NCBI RefSeq assembly: GCF_000023285.1
Contig: NC_013162.1
Location: 1,280,501 to 1,344,500, forward strand
DNA from: Capnocytophaga ochracea DSM 7271
Lineage (GTDB): Bacteria; Bacteroidota; Bacteroidia; Flavobacteriales; Flavobacteriaceae
DNA length: 64,000 nucleotides
Direction of reading: 5' to 3'
Part shown: positions 52,862-62,700 of the stretch, one piece after another
Layout: each line of letters starts with the position of its first letter
Position numbering within the stretch: the stretch's first letter is position 1
Notes under the pieces: model-generated
The model's input: only the letters and a program-made list of their open reading frames with translations
Database searches by the model: none
Told to the model about the DNA's origin: nothing
Made by a program: the position numbers and the translations under genes

Positions 52862-53624
52862 ATATTTAATAATTTTTATCATCTTTCTTTACAGCATCAG
52901 TATCAGTGCTCAGAATGAGGCGTATACCAAAGGCGTATATGTAGATAAGCAAAAGAACAGTATGCCTTACCGCTTTCTTCAACCTAAAAAAATGGAGAAA
53001 GGCAAGAAATACCCTTTGGTGCTCTTCTTGCACGGAGCTGGCGAAAGAGGGAACGATAATGAGAGTCAGTTGCGCAATGGGGGTACAGTGTTTAGCAATC
53101 CTGCGAACCGAGATAAGTACCCTTGCTTTGTGCTCTTTCCGCAGTGCCCTGAGGGTGCCTACTGGTCGCTTGAAAAGCGTCCTGAAAAAGGTTACAAAAG
53201 CGATAATCCTTTGCCAAAGGACACTCCTATTACCAGTCATTTGCGGTTGGTGAAGGAACTTTTAGACGAGACTTTGGCTACTTACCCTATCGACCCTAAA
53301 CGAGTGTACATTATGGGCATTTCGATGGGTGCGATTGCTACTTTGGATATGGTGTATCGCTTCCCCGATACGTTTGACAAAGCTGTCTCGATATGTGGGG
53401 CGACTAATATAGAGCGTATGCGTGAGTTCAAAGGGAAGACAAAATTCCGCTTTTATCACGGTGATATTGACGATGTGATACCGGTGACTTACTCGCGCGA
53501 AGCCTATGAGGCGTTGAAAAGCACTGGCAAGAAAGTAGAATACATAGAGTTCTACGGAGCTAATCACAACGCTTGGCACCCTGCTTTTAACACCAAAGAC
53601 TTTTTAGAATGGAGTTTTAGGTAA
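52851..53624 (+). CDS. Secreted alpha/beta-hydrolase (carboxylesterase / prolyl-oligopeptidase-like)
   Basis: 257 residues with a signal peptide (about 1-20, SISAQ). Oxyanion region LFLHGAGERGNDN (about 58-70), nucleophile Ser158 in GISMG, Asp207/208 in YHGDIDDVIP, and His in ANHNAWHP (about 239-243) form a full triad. Similar enzymes de-esterify plant or microbial glycans. Its place in the SusCD operon suggests it removes acyl groups from the imported glycan. Confidence 0.87.
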   Translation: MKNRYLIIFIIFLYSISISAQNEAYTKGVYVDKQKNSMPYRFLQPKKMEKGKKYPLVLFLHGAGERGNDNESQLRNGGTVFSNPANRDKYPCFVLFPQCPEGAYWSLEKRPEKGYKSDNPLPKDTPITSHLRLVKELLDETLATYPIDPKRVYIMGISMGAIATLDMVYRFPDTFDKAVSICGATNIERMREFKGKTKFRFYHGDIDDVIPVTYSREAYEALKSTGKKVEYIEFYGANHNAWHPAFNTKDFLEWSFR

Positions 53625-53792
53625 GGGAAATGAGGTGCGAGCCGCACAGGCAGTGTGAGCCACACAGGCAAAACTTTGGCAAAGTGTGTACCCTTAAAAG
53701 TGACATATTTGAGCTATCGGAAGGAAACGGAAAAGTTCGGAAGAGAGTTGAGAGAGATTTTGGCGAAAAAAGGCTGTAAGGAGGGTGGGGTT

Positions 53793-53858
53793 AGCTTATA
53801 GAGAGCTTATAGGAAGCTTATACGAATCTTGGACGATTGGTATAGAAAGGGTATATAA
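53793..53858 (+). repeat. 66-bp dispersed element, copy 5
   Basis: Identical to copies 1-3 in all six 11-bp units. It lies in the gene-free gap 53625-54318 with the same left modules (GTGCGAGCCGCACAGGCA, GGAAGGAAACGGAAAAGTTC) and right modules (TTGACTCATAGTATAATACA, GGGGTTTCGAGGCGAAAG), then CCTAGCCCC...AGGGGGAATGTGA and a CACATACCCAGCTATTGCTG hairpin to 54.17 kb. Confidence 0.92.
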
Positions 53859-54318
53859 GTTATTGACTCATAGTATAATACAGCGATATAAAAAATGTTA
53901 AAAACGGGGTTTCGAGGCGAAAGAAAGAGGAATAGGTGATAGGCCTTAGGCCATAGGCACTAGGGGGGAGTGTGACGGAAAATCAAAAGAAACCTCCTCC
54001 TAGCCCCTTCAATAAGGGGGAATGTGACGAGTCATTTATTCGGTAAGCCCCCGAACCCCCGAAGGGGGACAAGCTGTAAAAGGAGACAAACCTCCGCCCT
54101 TACACATACTTTGCTTTCGTGGGGCACATACCCAGCTATTGCTGGCTACTTTCAAAGGGAGAAATTAGTGATGGATAGGAACACGAGCTACGAGCTTGCG
54201 CTAGCGGGGAGATAAGTAGCTGATGTTGCTAGATTGCACAGATTGCAATATAAATATAACTGTAAATCAGTATTAATATTATATTGAATTGATGTTAAAA
54301 TAGAAAAATATACAAAAT

Positions 54319-55701
54319 ATGAAGCATTTCAAACAGATAAACAGAACATTTTTTGTGCTTCTTATTGCATTCTGCGCGTCGTGCAGTTGCAGTAAGGACA
54401 GTAAGAAAGGCGGTAATACGCCTACTCCTAAACCACCTGTTGAAAAGAATCGTCCGATGGAATTTGCTTCCGACGATGCTTTCTTAGATTATATCCAGCG
54501 TGCGCACCTCAACTATATGTGGGACGGTGCCGAACCTAACTCGGGGTTAGCCCCTGAGCGCAATCATATGGACGTGCCTTCCGATGATGCTCATATCATC
54601 ACTACGGGAGGTTCGGGCTTTGGGATTGCAGGGCTATTGGTGGGTGTAGAACGCGGTTTTATACCTCGTGCACAAGCGGTAGAAAGATTTACTAAAATCG
54701 TAACTTTCTTGGAGAAAGCCGACCGTTATCACGGTGTATGGTCGCACTGGATAGACGGGCGTACGGGTAAGACCAAACCTTTTGGACAGAAAGACAATGG
54801 GGGCGACCTCGTGGAGAGTGCTTTCTTGATGCAAGGATTGCTTTGTGTACGTCAGTATTTTAAGGATGGCAACGATGCCGAAAAAGCCTTAGCTTCTCGC
54901 ATTGATAAATTATGGCGCGAAATGGAATGGGATTGGTATCTAAACGGACAGGATGTGCTCTATTGGCATTGGAGTCCTGATTACGATTGGCAGATGAATT
55001 TTCCTCTGAAAGGTTATAACGAATGCCTAATTACCTATATTTTGGCAGCTTCTTCGCCAACCCACACCATTCCTGCTTCGGCTTATCACAACGGTTGGGC
55101 ACGTGGAGGAGCTATTAAAAGCACTCAGGTAACTTATAATTTGCCACTTATTCTCAAACACAACGGAGCAGAACAATACGGAGGTCCGCTATTTTGGGCG
55201 CATTATTCGTATATAGGGTTGAACCCCAAAGGACTCAGCGATGATTATGCCAATTACTGGGATTTGAATCGCAATCACACCCTTATCAACTACAAATATT
55301 GCCTAGAAAACCCCAAAGGTTATAAAGGTTATGGGGCGAACTGCTGGGGACTTACCGCCAGTTATTCAGTAAAAGGGTACTCAGCCCACAGCCCCAGTAA
55401 CGATTTAGGGGTGATAGTGCCTACTGCCGCCCTTTCCAGTTTTCCTTATACGCCCCAAGAATCAATGGCTGCGCTCAAGCATTTCTATTACGATTTGGGC
55501 GATACTATTTGGGGTAAATACGGCTTTTATGATGCTTTCAGCCAGCAAGCGGTATGGTATCCTAAGCGTTATTTAGCTATCGACCAGCTCACTATTGCCC
55601 CGATGATAGAAAACCACCGCACGGGTCTCATTTGGAAACTGTTTATGAGTTGCCCCGAAGTGCAGCAGGGATTAAAGAAACTGAATTTTAAGGTACAGTA
55701 A
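54319..55701 (+). CDS. Glycoamylase-domain lipoprotein, GH144-like endo-beta-1,2-glucanase
   Basis: 460 residues with a Cys-rich lipoprotein signal (CASCSCSK near 19-26), so surface or periplasmic. The (alpha/alpha)6 PF10091-type domain shows FLDYIQRAHLNYMWDGAEP (about 54-72), TTGGSGFGIAGLLVGVERGF (about 95-114), YWHWSPDYDWQMNFPLKGYN (about 215-234) and GYGANCWGLTASYSVKGY (about 336-353). GH144 members cut beta-1,2-glucans; assignment to that specificity is by resemblance. No -7/TTG promoter found upstream. Followed by a strong terminator. Confidence 0.85.
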   Translation: MKHFKQINRTFFVLLIAFCASCSCSKDSKKGGNTPTPKPPVEKNRPMEFASDDAFLDYIQRAHLNYMWDGAEPNSGLAPERNHMDVPSDDAHIITTGGSGFGIAGLLVGVERGFIPRAQAVERFTKIVTFLEKADRYHGVWSHWIDGRTGKTKPFGQKDNGGDLVESAFLMQGLLCVRQYFKDGNDAEKALASRIDKLWREMEWDWYLNGQDVLYWHWSPDYDWQMNFPLKGYNECLITYILAASSPTHTIPASAYHNGWARGGAIKSTQVTYNLPLILKHNGAEQYGGPLFWAHYSYIGLNPKGLSDDYANYWDLNRNHTLINYKYCLENPKGYKGYGANCWGLTASYSVKGYSAHSPSNDLGVIVPTAALSSFPYTPQESMAALKHFYYDLGDTIWGKYGFYDAFSQQAVWYPKRYLAIDQLTIAPMIENHRTGLIWKLFMSCPEVQQGLKKLNFKVQ

Positions 55702-55789
55702 AAAAGATAAAAGGTAAAGCCCAGCATTATCTTATATCTAACCTAACCAGAAGTTTATTACTAACAGTGTTTTGAAAATTAGGTTTTAA

Positions 55790-55819
55790 CAAAGGGCGAT
55801 GTGTGAACATCGCCCTTTG
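55790..55819 (+). terminator. Terminator after the GH144-like gene
   Basis: A 13-bp stem, CAAAGGGCGATGT (55790-55802) with ACATCGCCCTTTG (55807-55819), loop GTGA, followed by TTTG. Confidence 0.87.
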
Positions 55820-55863
55820 TTTGATTAATGACTAAAAATAAAGAACACCAATTTTAATACAAT

Positions 55864-55890
55864 AATACCAAAAATACCAATAATACCAAC
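55864..55890 (+). repeat. Nine-bp tandem repeat (AATACCAAN)
   Basis: Three in-phase units, AATACCAAA, AATACCAAT, AATACCAAC. A related run lies at 59182-59217, and the same 9-bp spacing is seen right of the 66-bp elements. The rest of gap 55702-56011 holds a terminator and promoter. Confidence 0.65.
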
Positions 55891-55955
55891 TCAGAGGCGA
55901 ATGATGAGGGAGAAATAAGCGAAAAGAGACTTTCATTGAAAATAGAGGATGTTTT

Positions 55956-55987
55956 TTGGAATATTCAAAATAAAATAGTTATCTTTG
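55956..55987 (+). promoter_or_regulatory. Promoter of the Y_Y_Y regulator gene
   Basis: TTG (55956-55958), 21-nt spacer, TATCTTTG (55980-55987). 24 bp before the start. Confidence 0.78.
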
Positions 55988-56011
55988 CCAGCAACTAAAC
56001 TTTAATACCTT

Positions 56012-58816
56012 ATGCGTATGCGTGTTTTTCTGTGTGTTTTGATGGGGTGGTTTGTAGGGACGATACACGCTCAGTTATTGCCACCTATCTATAACTACGC
56101 TCCTTCGGTATACTCGGGTGAGAGTCAGAATTGGAAAATATGTCAAGCGATAAATCAAAAGATATATTTTGCTAACAATATAGGTCTATTGGAGTTCAAT
56201 GGGGTGGTATGGCAACATTACCCCTTGCCCAATGGGGCGATAGTGCGCGCCGTAAACGCCAAAGGTAACACTATCTATACAGGTGGTTTTGCTGAATTTG
56301 GTTATTGGCAAGCAGATGCTTTCAACCGTTTGCAATATACTTCGCTAAGTAAACGCTTAGCACCTAAGGATATAGAAGACGAAGAGGTATGGAAAATTGT
56401 TTTTTTTGACCATTGGGTGCTCTTCCAGTCGTTGCACAAACTTTATATTTACGACTCTCAGCACGACCGCTTTCACATTGTACATTCGCAAAACAACTTA
56501 CCTAAAATCTTCAAAGTGGGCGAGCATATCTTCTTTCAAAAGATGAATGAGGGGCTTTTTGCTCTTGTGAATGGTAAAGAGGAGTTGCGTTCGGAGGCAT
56601 CTCTTTTCCGCGAACATATTGTTATTAATATCTTCCCATATAAAGGTAAGTTTCTATTTGTTACCCAAGATAAAGGCATTTACGAAGGAACACCTGCTGA
56701 GGTGAAACCTTGGCAAGTGAGTACAGGAGCGCTTACTTCTTCCCTAAACATTTACAGTTGCGAACAACTCTCTGACGGTTCTATCTTGCTGGGGACGATT
56801 GCCAATGGTGTATACCGATTATCGCCAGAAGGACAACTGTGGGAGCACCTTCATCAGAAACAAGGCTTGCAAAACAACACGGTGCTTTCTATCTTCGAGG
56901 ACAAAGAACACAATGTGTGGTTAGGCTTAGACAATGGCATTAGTATGGTGAATTTCTTTTCGCCTTTCCGCCAGTATAAAGATAACGAAGGAGTGCTAGG
57001 AGCCGTTTATACCTCTATTGTTTACCAAGGTGATTTGTATTTGGGTACCAATCAGGGGCTTTTTTATGCGTCTTTTCCTTTGAAAGCAGGTCAGCCATTT
57101 CAGTTGGTTGAAGGTACTAAAGGGCAAGTGTGGCAACTGAAAGAACTACAAGGCTCTTTGTTTTGTGGGCACAATTCAGGTACGTTTGTGATAAACAACC
57201 ATCGAGCACAATTGGTGTGTAATGTTTTGGGTACTTGGGATATTAAACCTGTGGAAGGACACCCTAATTGGCTCTTGCAAGGCAATTATGAAGGTTTATA
57301 CCTTTTGGAACTGAAAGAAGGGCGTTGGCAATACCGCAATAAGATAACAGGATTCAATGTATCGAGTAGGTTTTTTGAGTTTATTTCGCCTACTGAACTA
57401 TTGGTAAGCCACGAGTACAAAGGCGTGTTCCGGTTGCAACTCTCCCCTGATTTTACGAGAGTACTCCAAGTGCACAAAGAGACTTCTGCTCCAATGGGGC
57501 GCAAGTCGGCGATTGCTAAATACCGCAATGAGATTTGGTATTTTACTGAAAAAGGCTTGTTTAAATATGATATTACCGCACGTAAGTTTGTGCAAGATGA
57601 AAGCCTTACCCATCGGCTATTCGACCAAGATGCCTACTTATCGGGCACTATGTTACGGGGCAAAGAGGACGGATTGTGGTTTTTTACCCAATACAATATA
57701 GTGAAGGTGAGTCAGGGTAAGTTAGACAAGGCACTTCAGCTGAAAAAGATGCCTCTCTCGGCTGCTTTTCGCAAGGATTTGGTAGGGTTTGAGAACCTCA
57801 ATGAGTACCGAGAAGGTGATTGCCTTTTAGGTACTAGTACCGGCTTTATGGATTTTGCGTTTAATCCGTCGCACCATACTGCCTACGAGGTGCAAATAGA
57901 CCATATATACAAAAGCAAAGTAGAAGGCGTATGGCAACCAATTGCTCTTAACAGTGCTGATAACCGCTGGGCATACAACCAAAACAATCTGCGTTTTAGC
58001 TATAGTGTGCCCGCCTATAATGCGATGTTTCAAACTGTATATCAATATAAATTGGAAGGACTTTACGAGCATTGGAGCGACTGGAGCAAGGAGGCAAGTG
58101 TGCAGTTTGATAATCTGCCTGCAGGTGATTATACCTTTCTGGTAAGAGCCAGAGTGGGAAATGCTGTTTCGACCAATACGGCTATTTTTCACTTTGTAAT
58201 AGAAAAACCTTGGTATGCCACTAATGTAATGATAGCTACCTATATAGGACTCTTACTGCTTTTGCTTTTTATAATTCACCGAGTGTATAGAGTTCATTAC
58301 AAGCGTCATAAGAAGAAGGTAGAACAAGAAAAAGAGAAAGAACTCGCCCTATTGCAATTGGAAAATGACCGCACGGTAATGAAACTCCAAAACGATAAGC
58401 TCCATAGTGAAGTGGAGAGCAAGAACCGCGAGCTGGCGGTGACTACGATGAACATCGTGCGCAAGAATGAACTGCTGATGAGCATCAAAGAGGCTCTTTT
58501 GAATAGTGGCAATAGCAAAGAAGTGTTACACATTGTGGAAGATAACATCAACAGCGAAGGTGACTGGGAGCATTTTCAAGAAATCTTTAATCAAACTGAC
58601 CGTGACTTCCTTAATCGGCTTAAATCGCTTCACCCTGACCTTACTCCTAATGACATTAAACTGTGCATTTACCTGCGTTTAAACCTTTCGAGTAAAGAAA
58701 TTGCTCCACTACTGAACATCTCTACCCAAAGTATAGAAATAAAACGCTACCGCTTGCGCAAAAAGATGCGTTTAGAGCGCAATCAGAACCTTACTGACTA
58801 TATTCTAAAGCTCTAA
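56012..58816 (+). CDS. Membrane sensor-regulator: propeller, Y_Y_Y, coiled coil, LuxR HTH
   Basis: 934 residues. Signal peptide (about 1-20, TIHAQ); a periplasmic beta-propeller of Reg_prop-type repeats (about 25-640, e.g. LSIFEDKEHNVWLGLDNGIS near 295-314); a Y_Y_Y domain (about 675-715, EGLYEHWSDWS...LPAGDYTFLVRAR); a membrane helix (about 738-760); a basic coiled coil (about 765-830); and a LuxR-like HTH (about 870-934, LTPNDIKLCIYLRLNLSSKE). There is no histidine kinase or receiver domain, so it would signal directly from periplasmic glycan to DNA, as SusR-type proteins do. It probably controls the flanking SusCD genes. Confidence 0.87.
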   Translation: MRMRVFLCVLMGWFVGTIHAQLLPPIYNYAPSVYSGESQNWKICQAINQKIYFANNIGLLEFNGVVWQHYPLPNGAIVRAVNAKGNTIYTGGFAEFGYWQADAFNRLQYTSLSKRLAPKDIEDEEVWKIVFFDHWVLFQSLHKLYIYDSQHDRFHIVHSQNNLPKIFKVGEHIFFQKMNEGLFALVNGKEELRSEASLFREHIVINIFPYKGKFLFVTQDKGIYEGTPAEVKPWQVSTGALTSSLNIYSCEQLSDGSILLGTIANGVYRLSPEGQLWEHLHQKQGLQNNTVLSIFEDKEHNVWLGLDNGISMVNFFSPFRQYKDNEGVLGAVYTSIVYQGDLYLGTNQGLFYASFPLKAGQPFQLVEGTKGQVWQLKELQGSLFCGHNSGTFVINNHRAQLVCNVLGTWDIKPVEGHPNWLLQGNYEGLYLLELKEGRWQYRNKITGFNVSSRFFEFISPTELLVSHEYKGVFRLQLSPDFTRVLQVHKETSAPMGRKSAIAKYRNEIWYFTEKGLFKYDITARKFVQDESLTHRLFDQDAYLSGTMLRGKEDGLWFFTQYNIVKVSQGKLDKALQLKKMPLSAAFRKDLVGFENLNEYREGDCLLGTSTGFMDFAFNPSHHTAYEVQIDHIYKSKVEGVWQPIALNSADNRWAYNQNNLRFSYSVPAYNAMFQTVYQYKLEGLYEHWSDWSKEASVQFDNLPAGDYTFLVRARVGNAVSTNTAIFHFVIEKPWYATNVMIATYIGLLLLLLFIIHRVYRVHYKRHKKKVEQEKEKELALLQLENDRTVMKLQNDKLHSEVESKNRELAVTTMNIVRKNELLMSIKEALLNSGNSKEVLHIVEDNINSEGDWEHFQEIFNQTDRDFLNRLKSLHPDLTPNDIKLCIYLRLNLSSKEIAPLLNISTQSIEIKRYRLRKKMRLERNQNLTDYILKL

Positions 58817-58850
58817 ATTAATGATTAATGGTTAATGATTAATAGTGCAA
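58817..58850 (+). repeat. Heptamer-type repeat (TTAATGR) after the regulator
   Basis: In-phase 7-bp units TTAATGA, TTAATGG, TTAATGA, TTAATAG directly after the stop, then a GTGCAAGCCACACAGGCA module. Confidence 0.7.
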
Positions 58851-58932
58851 GCCACACAGGCAGATGTGAGTCGTACGAGCGAGTAGAAAACATAAATTGA
58901 TTTTCTTAAAAAAATATATACATTACCTATAC

Positions 58933-58955
58933 AACACCTCTTAAAAAGAGGTGTT
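58933..58955 (+). terminator. Terminator after the regulator gene
   Basis: A 10-bp stem, AACACCTCTT (58933-58942) with AAGAGGTGTT (58946-58955), loop AAA, then TTTTA. Confidence 0.88.
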
Positions 58956-59181
58956 TTTTATTTGTTGTTACCTTTACATCGATTTTTTGCATATAATTTT
59001 AAATGTAAGATTTACAATAGTTTGTTTTGTAATTCTCGTTAATAGCAACTATACATTTACGTTAAAAATACTCCTTGTATATTTTTTGTATAGGTAAAAT
59101 ATTTTGTGTGTTGAATAATTGCGTTTATCTTTGTTGCGTGATTGAAAGAGAAATAAAAGAAAGAGAAGGTAATACTGAGTT

Positions 59182-59217
59182 AATACCAGAAATGCCAATA
59201 ATGCCAATAATACTGAT
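59182..59217 (+). repeat. Nine-bp tandem repeat (AATGCCAAT)
   Basis: AATACCAGA, AATGCCAAT, AATGCCAAT, AATACTGAT in phase. A small open frame runs across it and is repeat-derived. Other parts of gap 58817-59708 hold the heptamer run, the terminator and the 66-bp element. Confidence 0.65.
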
Positions 59218-59497
59218 TGAAAAGTATGAATTTAGTGAAGGATTAAAGTTTGGGCTAAGTCAGGGACAGTAAGTAGTATTATTAGTTATTTAGTTTTAGA
59301 GGCTTTGACAAAGTTGAGAGGTAAAACCAACTGAAAAAGGTGATTTGTTATTTTGAAATTAAGGCTGTAATTTATCCTTTTTGAGATAAAACTTATCAAA
59401 AGTTACCACGGGGAATGGAAGAACGAAAGCGCACGAAAATTATTCTTAACTTTATCCCAAAAAAGAGAGGGATTTTTACTAGATGAATGATGGACTT

Positions 59498-59563
59498 AGC
59501 TTATAGAGAGCTTATAGGAAGCTTATACGAATCTTGGACGATTGGTATAGAAAGGGTGTATAA
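59498..59563 (+). repeat. 66-bp dispersed element, copy 6
   Basis: The same six 11-bp units with a single change in the last (GTGTATAA). The left flank is largely unrelated to the other copies, and the right flank has the 9-bp-like ATGTCAGTA, ATATCAGTA, so the 66-bp core is the conserved part. Confidence 0.9.
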
Positions 59564-59708
59564 ATAGTTGATTAATAATACAATACAACAATGTCAGTAA
59601 TATCAGTAATAGGTAGAGAAGCGAAAGTAAAGGGAAGAAAAGAGCAAGTTGCAAACAAGTTAAACCTAATATAATACATTAACATACCATTTAAAAAGAG
59701 CAATTCAG

Positions 59709-62700
59709 ATGAAAGTATTTATTTTACCAATGTTGCTATTTTTATGTACGAGTTTGGCAGTGGCACAAACTTATAACATAAAAGGAAATGTGAAAGAAGC
59801 TCCTAACAGTCCGATGATGGGGGTTTCGGTGGTTGTAAAAGGCACTACCCACGGCGTCTCTACCGATTTCGAAGGGAATTTTGCCTTAGACAATGTGAAG
59901 AGAGGTCAGGTTCTGGTGTTTTCGTATGTGGGTTACATCACTCAAGAAATCACTGTGAACAATGGCAATGCGCTGAACGTTACCTTGAAAGAAGATACCC
60001 AAACCCTCGGTGAAGTGGTAGTTATCGGGTATGGAACTCAAAAGGTAAAGGACGTAACAGGCTCTGTATCAGTAGTAGATGCTAAAACCATTACCGAACT
60101 AAAGCCTGTGGATGCGGCTACTGCCCTACAAGGTACTACCTCAGGGGTGAGCGTAAACAAGGCTTCGGGCTCACCTGGAGGGAAGATAAACATTCTTATT
60201 CGCGGAGTGAGTTCTAACGGTAGCAACGAGCCTTTGGTAATTATCGACGGTTACGAAGGGGCACTGAACAGTATCAACCCTGAGGACATCGAGAGTCTTA
60301 CTGTATTGAAAGACGCTCAAGCGGCTATCTACGGTATTAAAGGCGCGAATGGGGTAGTACTGGTAACTACTAAGGGTGGACGCAAAAACACACCTTTGGA
60401 AGTGAAAATTAGCTCTTATACTGGTATTCAGCAAACTACCAAAAAGTTGGATTATATGAACGCTACCGAGTATGCTGCCTTACTCAACGAGAGTTATGCT
60501 GCCAACGGACAGGCGTTGCCTTTTGGCAATTTGGCTTCTTTGGGCAAAGGCATTGATTGGCAAGACGAGGTGTTTAAGAATTCTGTTATTTCAGATATGA
60601 CAGCTAGTATCTCGGGTGGAGGTGAGAAATTTAGTTATTACTTAGGGGCATCACATCTTACCCAAGACGGTATTGTAGCCCCTGAAAAGTCTAACTTCAA
60701 ACGCAATAACGTGAAAGTGAGTTTGGGTGCTGATATTACCTCTAAACTCAAAATGAATTTCACAGCTAACTATTATAACAACAAGCGCAAAACCATTGAG
60801 GAAAACGGCTTGGGAGCAGTGCTTTTCAACGCTTTGAACTTTTCGCCTACCTACGGTTTGCACGATGAAGATTTAACGGGCTTTTTGGGTAATGAGGTAA
60901 TTAACCCTTTGGCACAAATAGACAATACCTATAATCAGTATGACGGTAATGGATTGGAGGGGAATTTCCAGTTGAGCTATAATCTCATAGAAGGCTTAGA
61001 CCTCACTTCGCGTATTGGGTTTAAGACTTATAGTGATGAGAAGAAAGATTTTCAACCTCTGAGCTTTTTTGGTACGGGCAAAATCTTCAACCGCAGTCGC
61101 AGTACGGTAACTCAGGAAAAGAACGAAACGCACGCTTATACGTGGGAGACTTTTGCTACTTATAACAAAACTTTCTGGAAAAACCACAACACTTCACTCA
61201 CTGTGGGAACCAGTGCGCAACGCAACTGGGGCAGTGGACTCAGTGCTACAGGTTACGATGTGCCTAACAACTCTTGGGATTTTGCCGATATAGGTCTCAC
61301 TACAGGTACGAACAACAGCAAAACTGATAACTCGTATATGAACGATTCGCGTCTTACCTCTTTTTTTGGTAGATTGCAATACGATTTTAAGAGCAAATAC
61401 TTGCTATCGGCGATGCTTAGGCGTGATGCTTCTTCAGACTTCCCGAAAGACAACCGCGCCGACTTGTTTTCATCAGTAACAGCAGGTTGGAAAGTATCCG
61501 ACGAAAGCTTCTTGAAAGAAAGCAAATGGATAGACTTCCTCAAATTGCGTGGTAGCTATGGTACACTGGGTAACAATGCCGGTAAAAACCTCTATAAGGC
61601 TATTTTAAACGGGGAAGCCGTTTACGTGTTCAACGGACAAATAGTACGCGGTACGGCGGTGGGCAAATTGCCTAACCCAAGTGCCAAATGGGAAGTAGCT
61701 GAAAAGTTAGACGTTGGTTTTGATTTTAATACCTTGAAGAACCGATTATCGTTAGTATTCGATTACTTTATAGAAAACCGTAACGATTTGCTCATTTCTA
61801 ATTTTCCTGTCTCAGGTATTATAGGAACGGCTGCACCAGGAGCATCAAACCCCACCGTGAACGCTGGTAATACTCAAAATAAGGGCTTTGAGGTAGCCTT
61901 AGGTTATAGAAGTGATGTAACAAAACCTTTTTCTTGGGGCTTCAACTACAATGTTACTCGTTTAGACGGCAAAGTGGTATCGATTAATGGAGATGTGATT
62001 CCAGAAGGAGGGGCTTTCAGCGTTGGTCAGTTAGCACCTGCACGTATGGAAGTGGGGCAACCTATTGGCTACTTCTATGGTTTGCAAGCCGATGGAATCT
62101 TCCAAAACCAAGCTGAGGTAGATGCACACCCTTCACAACTTGCCTTAGGTGCTCCTGCCAGAATAGGAGATATCCGTTATAAAGATGTGAATGGCGATGG
62201 AGTAATTGATTTTAAAGACCGCACATATTTGGGTAAACCTACCGCTACTTACTATATGGGATTGAACCTCAATGCTAAGTATAAAAACTTTGATTTCTCA
62301 ACCTATATGTATGCCGAGCTCGACAAAGAGATGGTGCGCAACTATGAGCGTTCACAACCTAACGTAAACCGTCAGCGTTTATATCTTGACCGTTGGCGTG
62401 GTGAGGGCACCAGCAATAGCGTGCCTCGTGTGACCACAGGGGCGACTACCAATAATTTATTCTCAAGTTTCTTTGTAGAAGACGCCTCATTCTTGCGCGT
62501 TCAGAACATACAGTTGGGCTATTCGATTCCTGCATCGGTATTAGAGAGTGTGAAGATGAAAACCTTCCGTGTGTACTTTTCGGTAAACAACGCCTTTACT
62601 TTCACTAAGTATAAAGGTTATGACCCCTCAGCTACCTCTGGTGATGCCATTGGTGGAGGTATTGATTACGGCTTTTATCCACAAGCCCGTCAGTTTATCT

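Noticed and set aside
54024-54215. A 63-codon frame before the GH144-like gene
   Set aside because: It lies in GC-rich hairpin modules shared with other gaps and has no coding signal.
59075-59272. A 65-codon frame upstream of the second SusC
   Set aside because: Its centre is the 9-bp repeat, giving a Pro/Met/Ile repeat peptide; no start context or domain.
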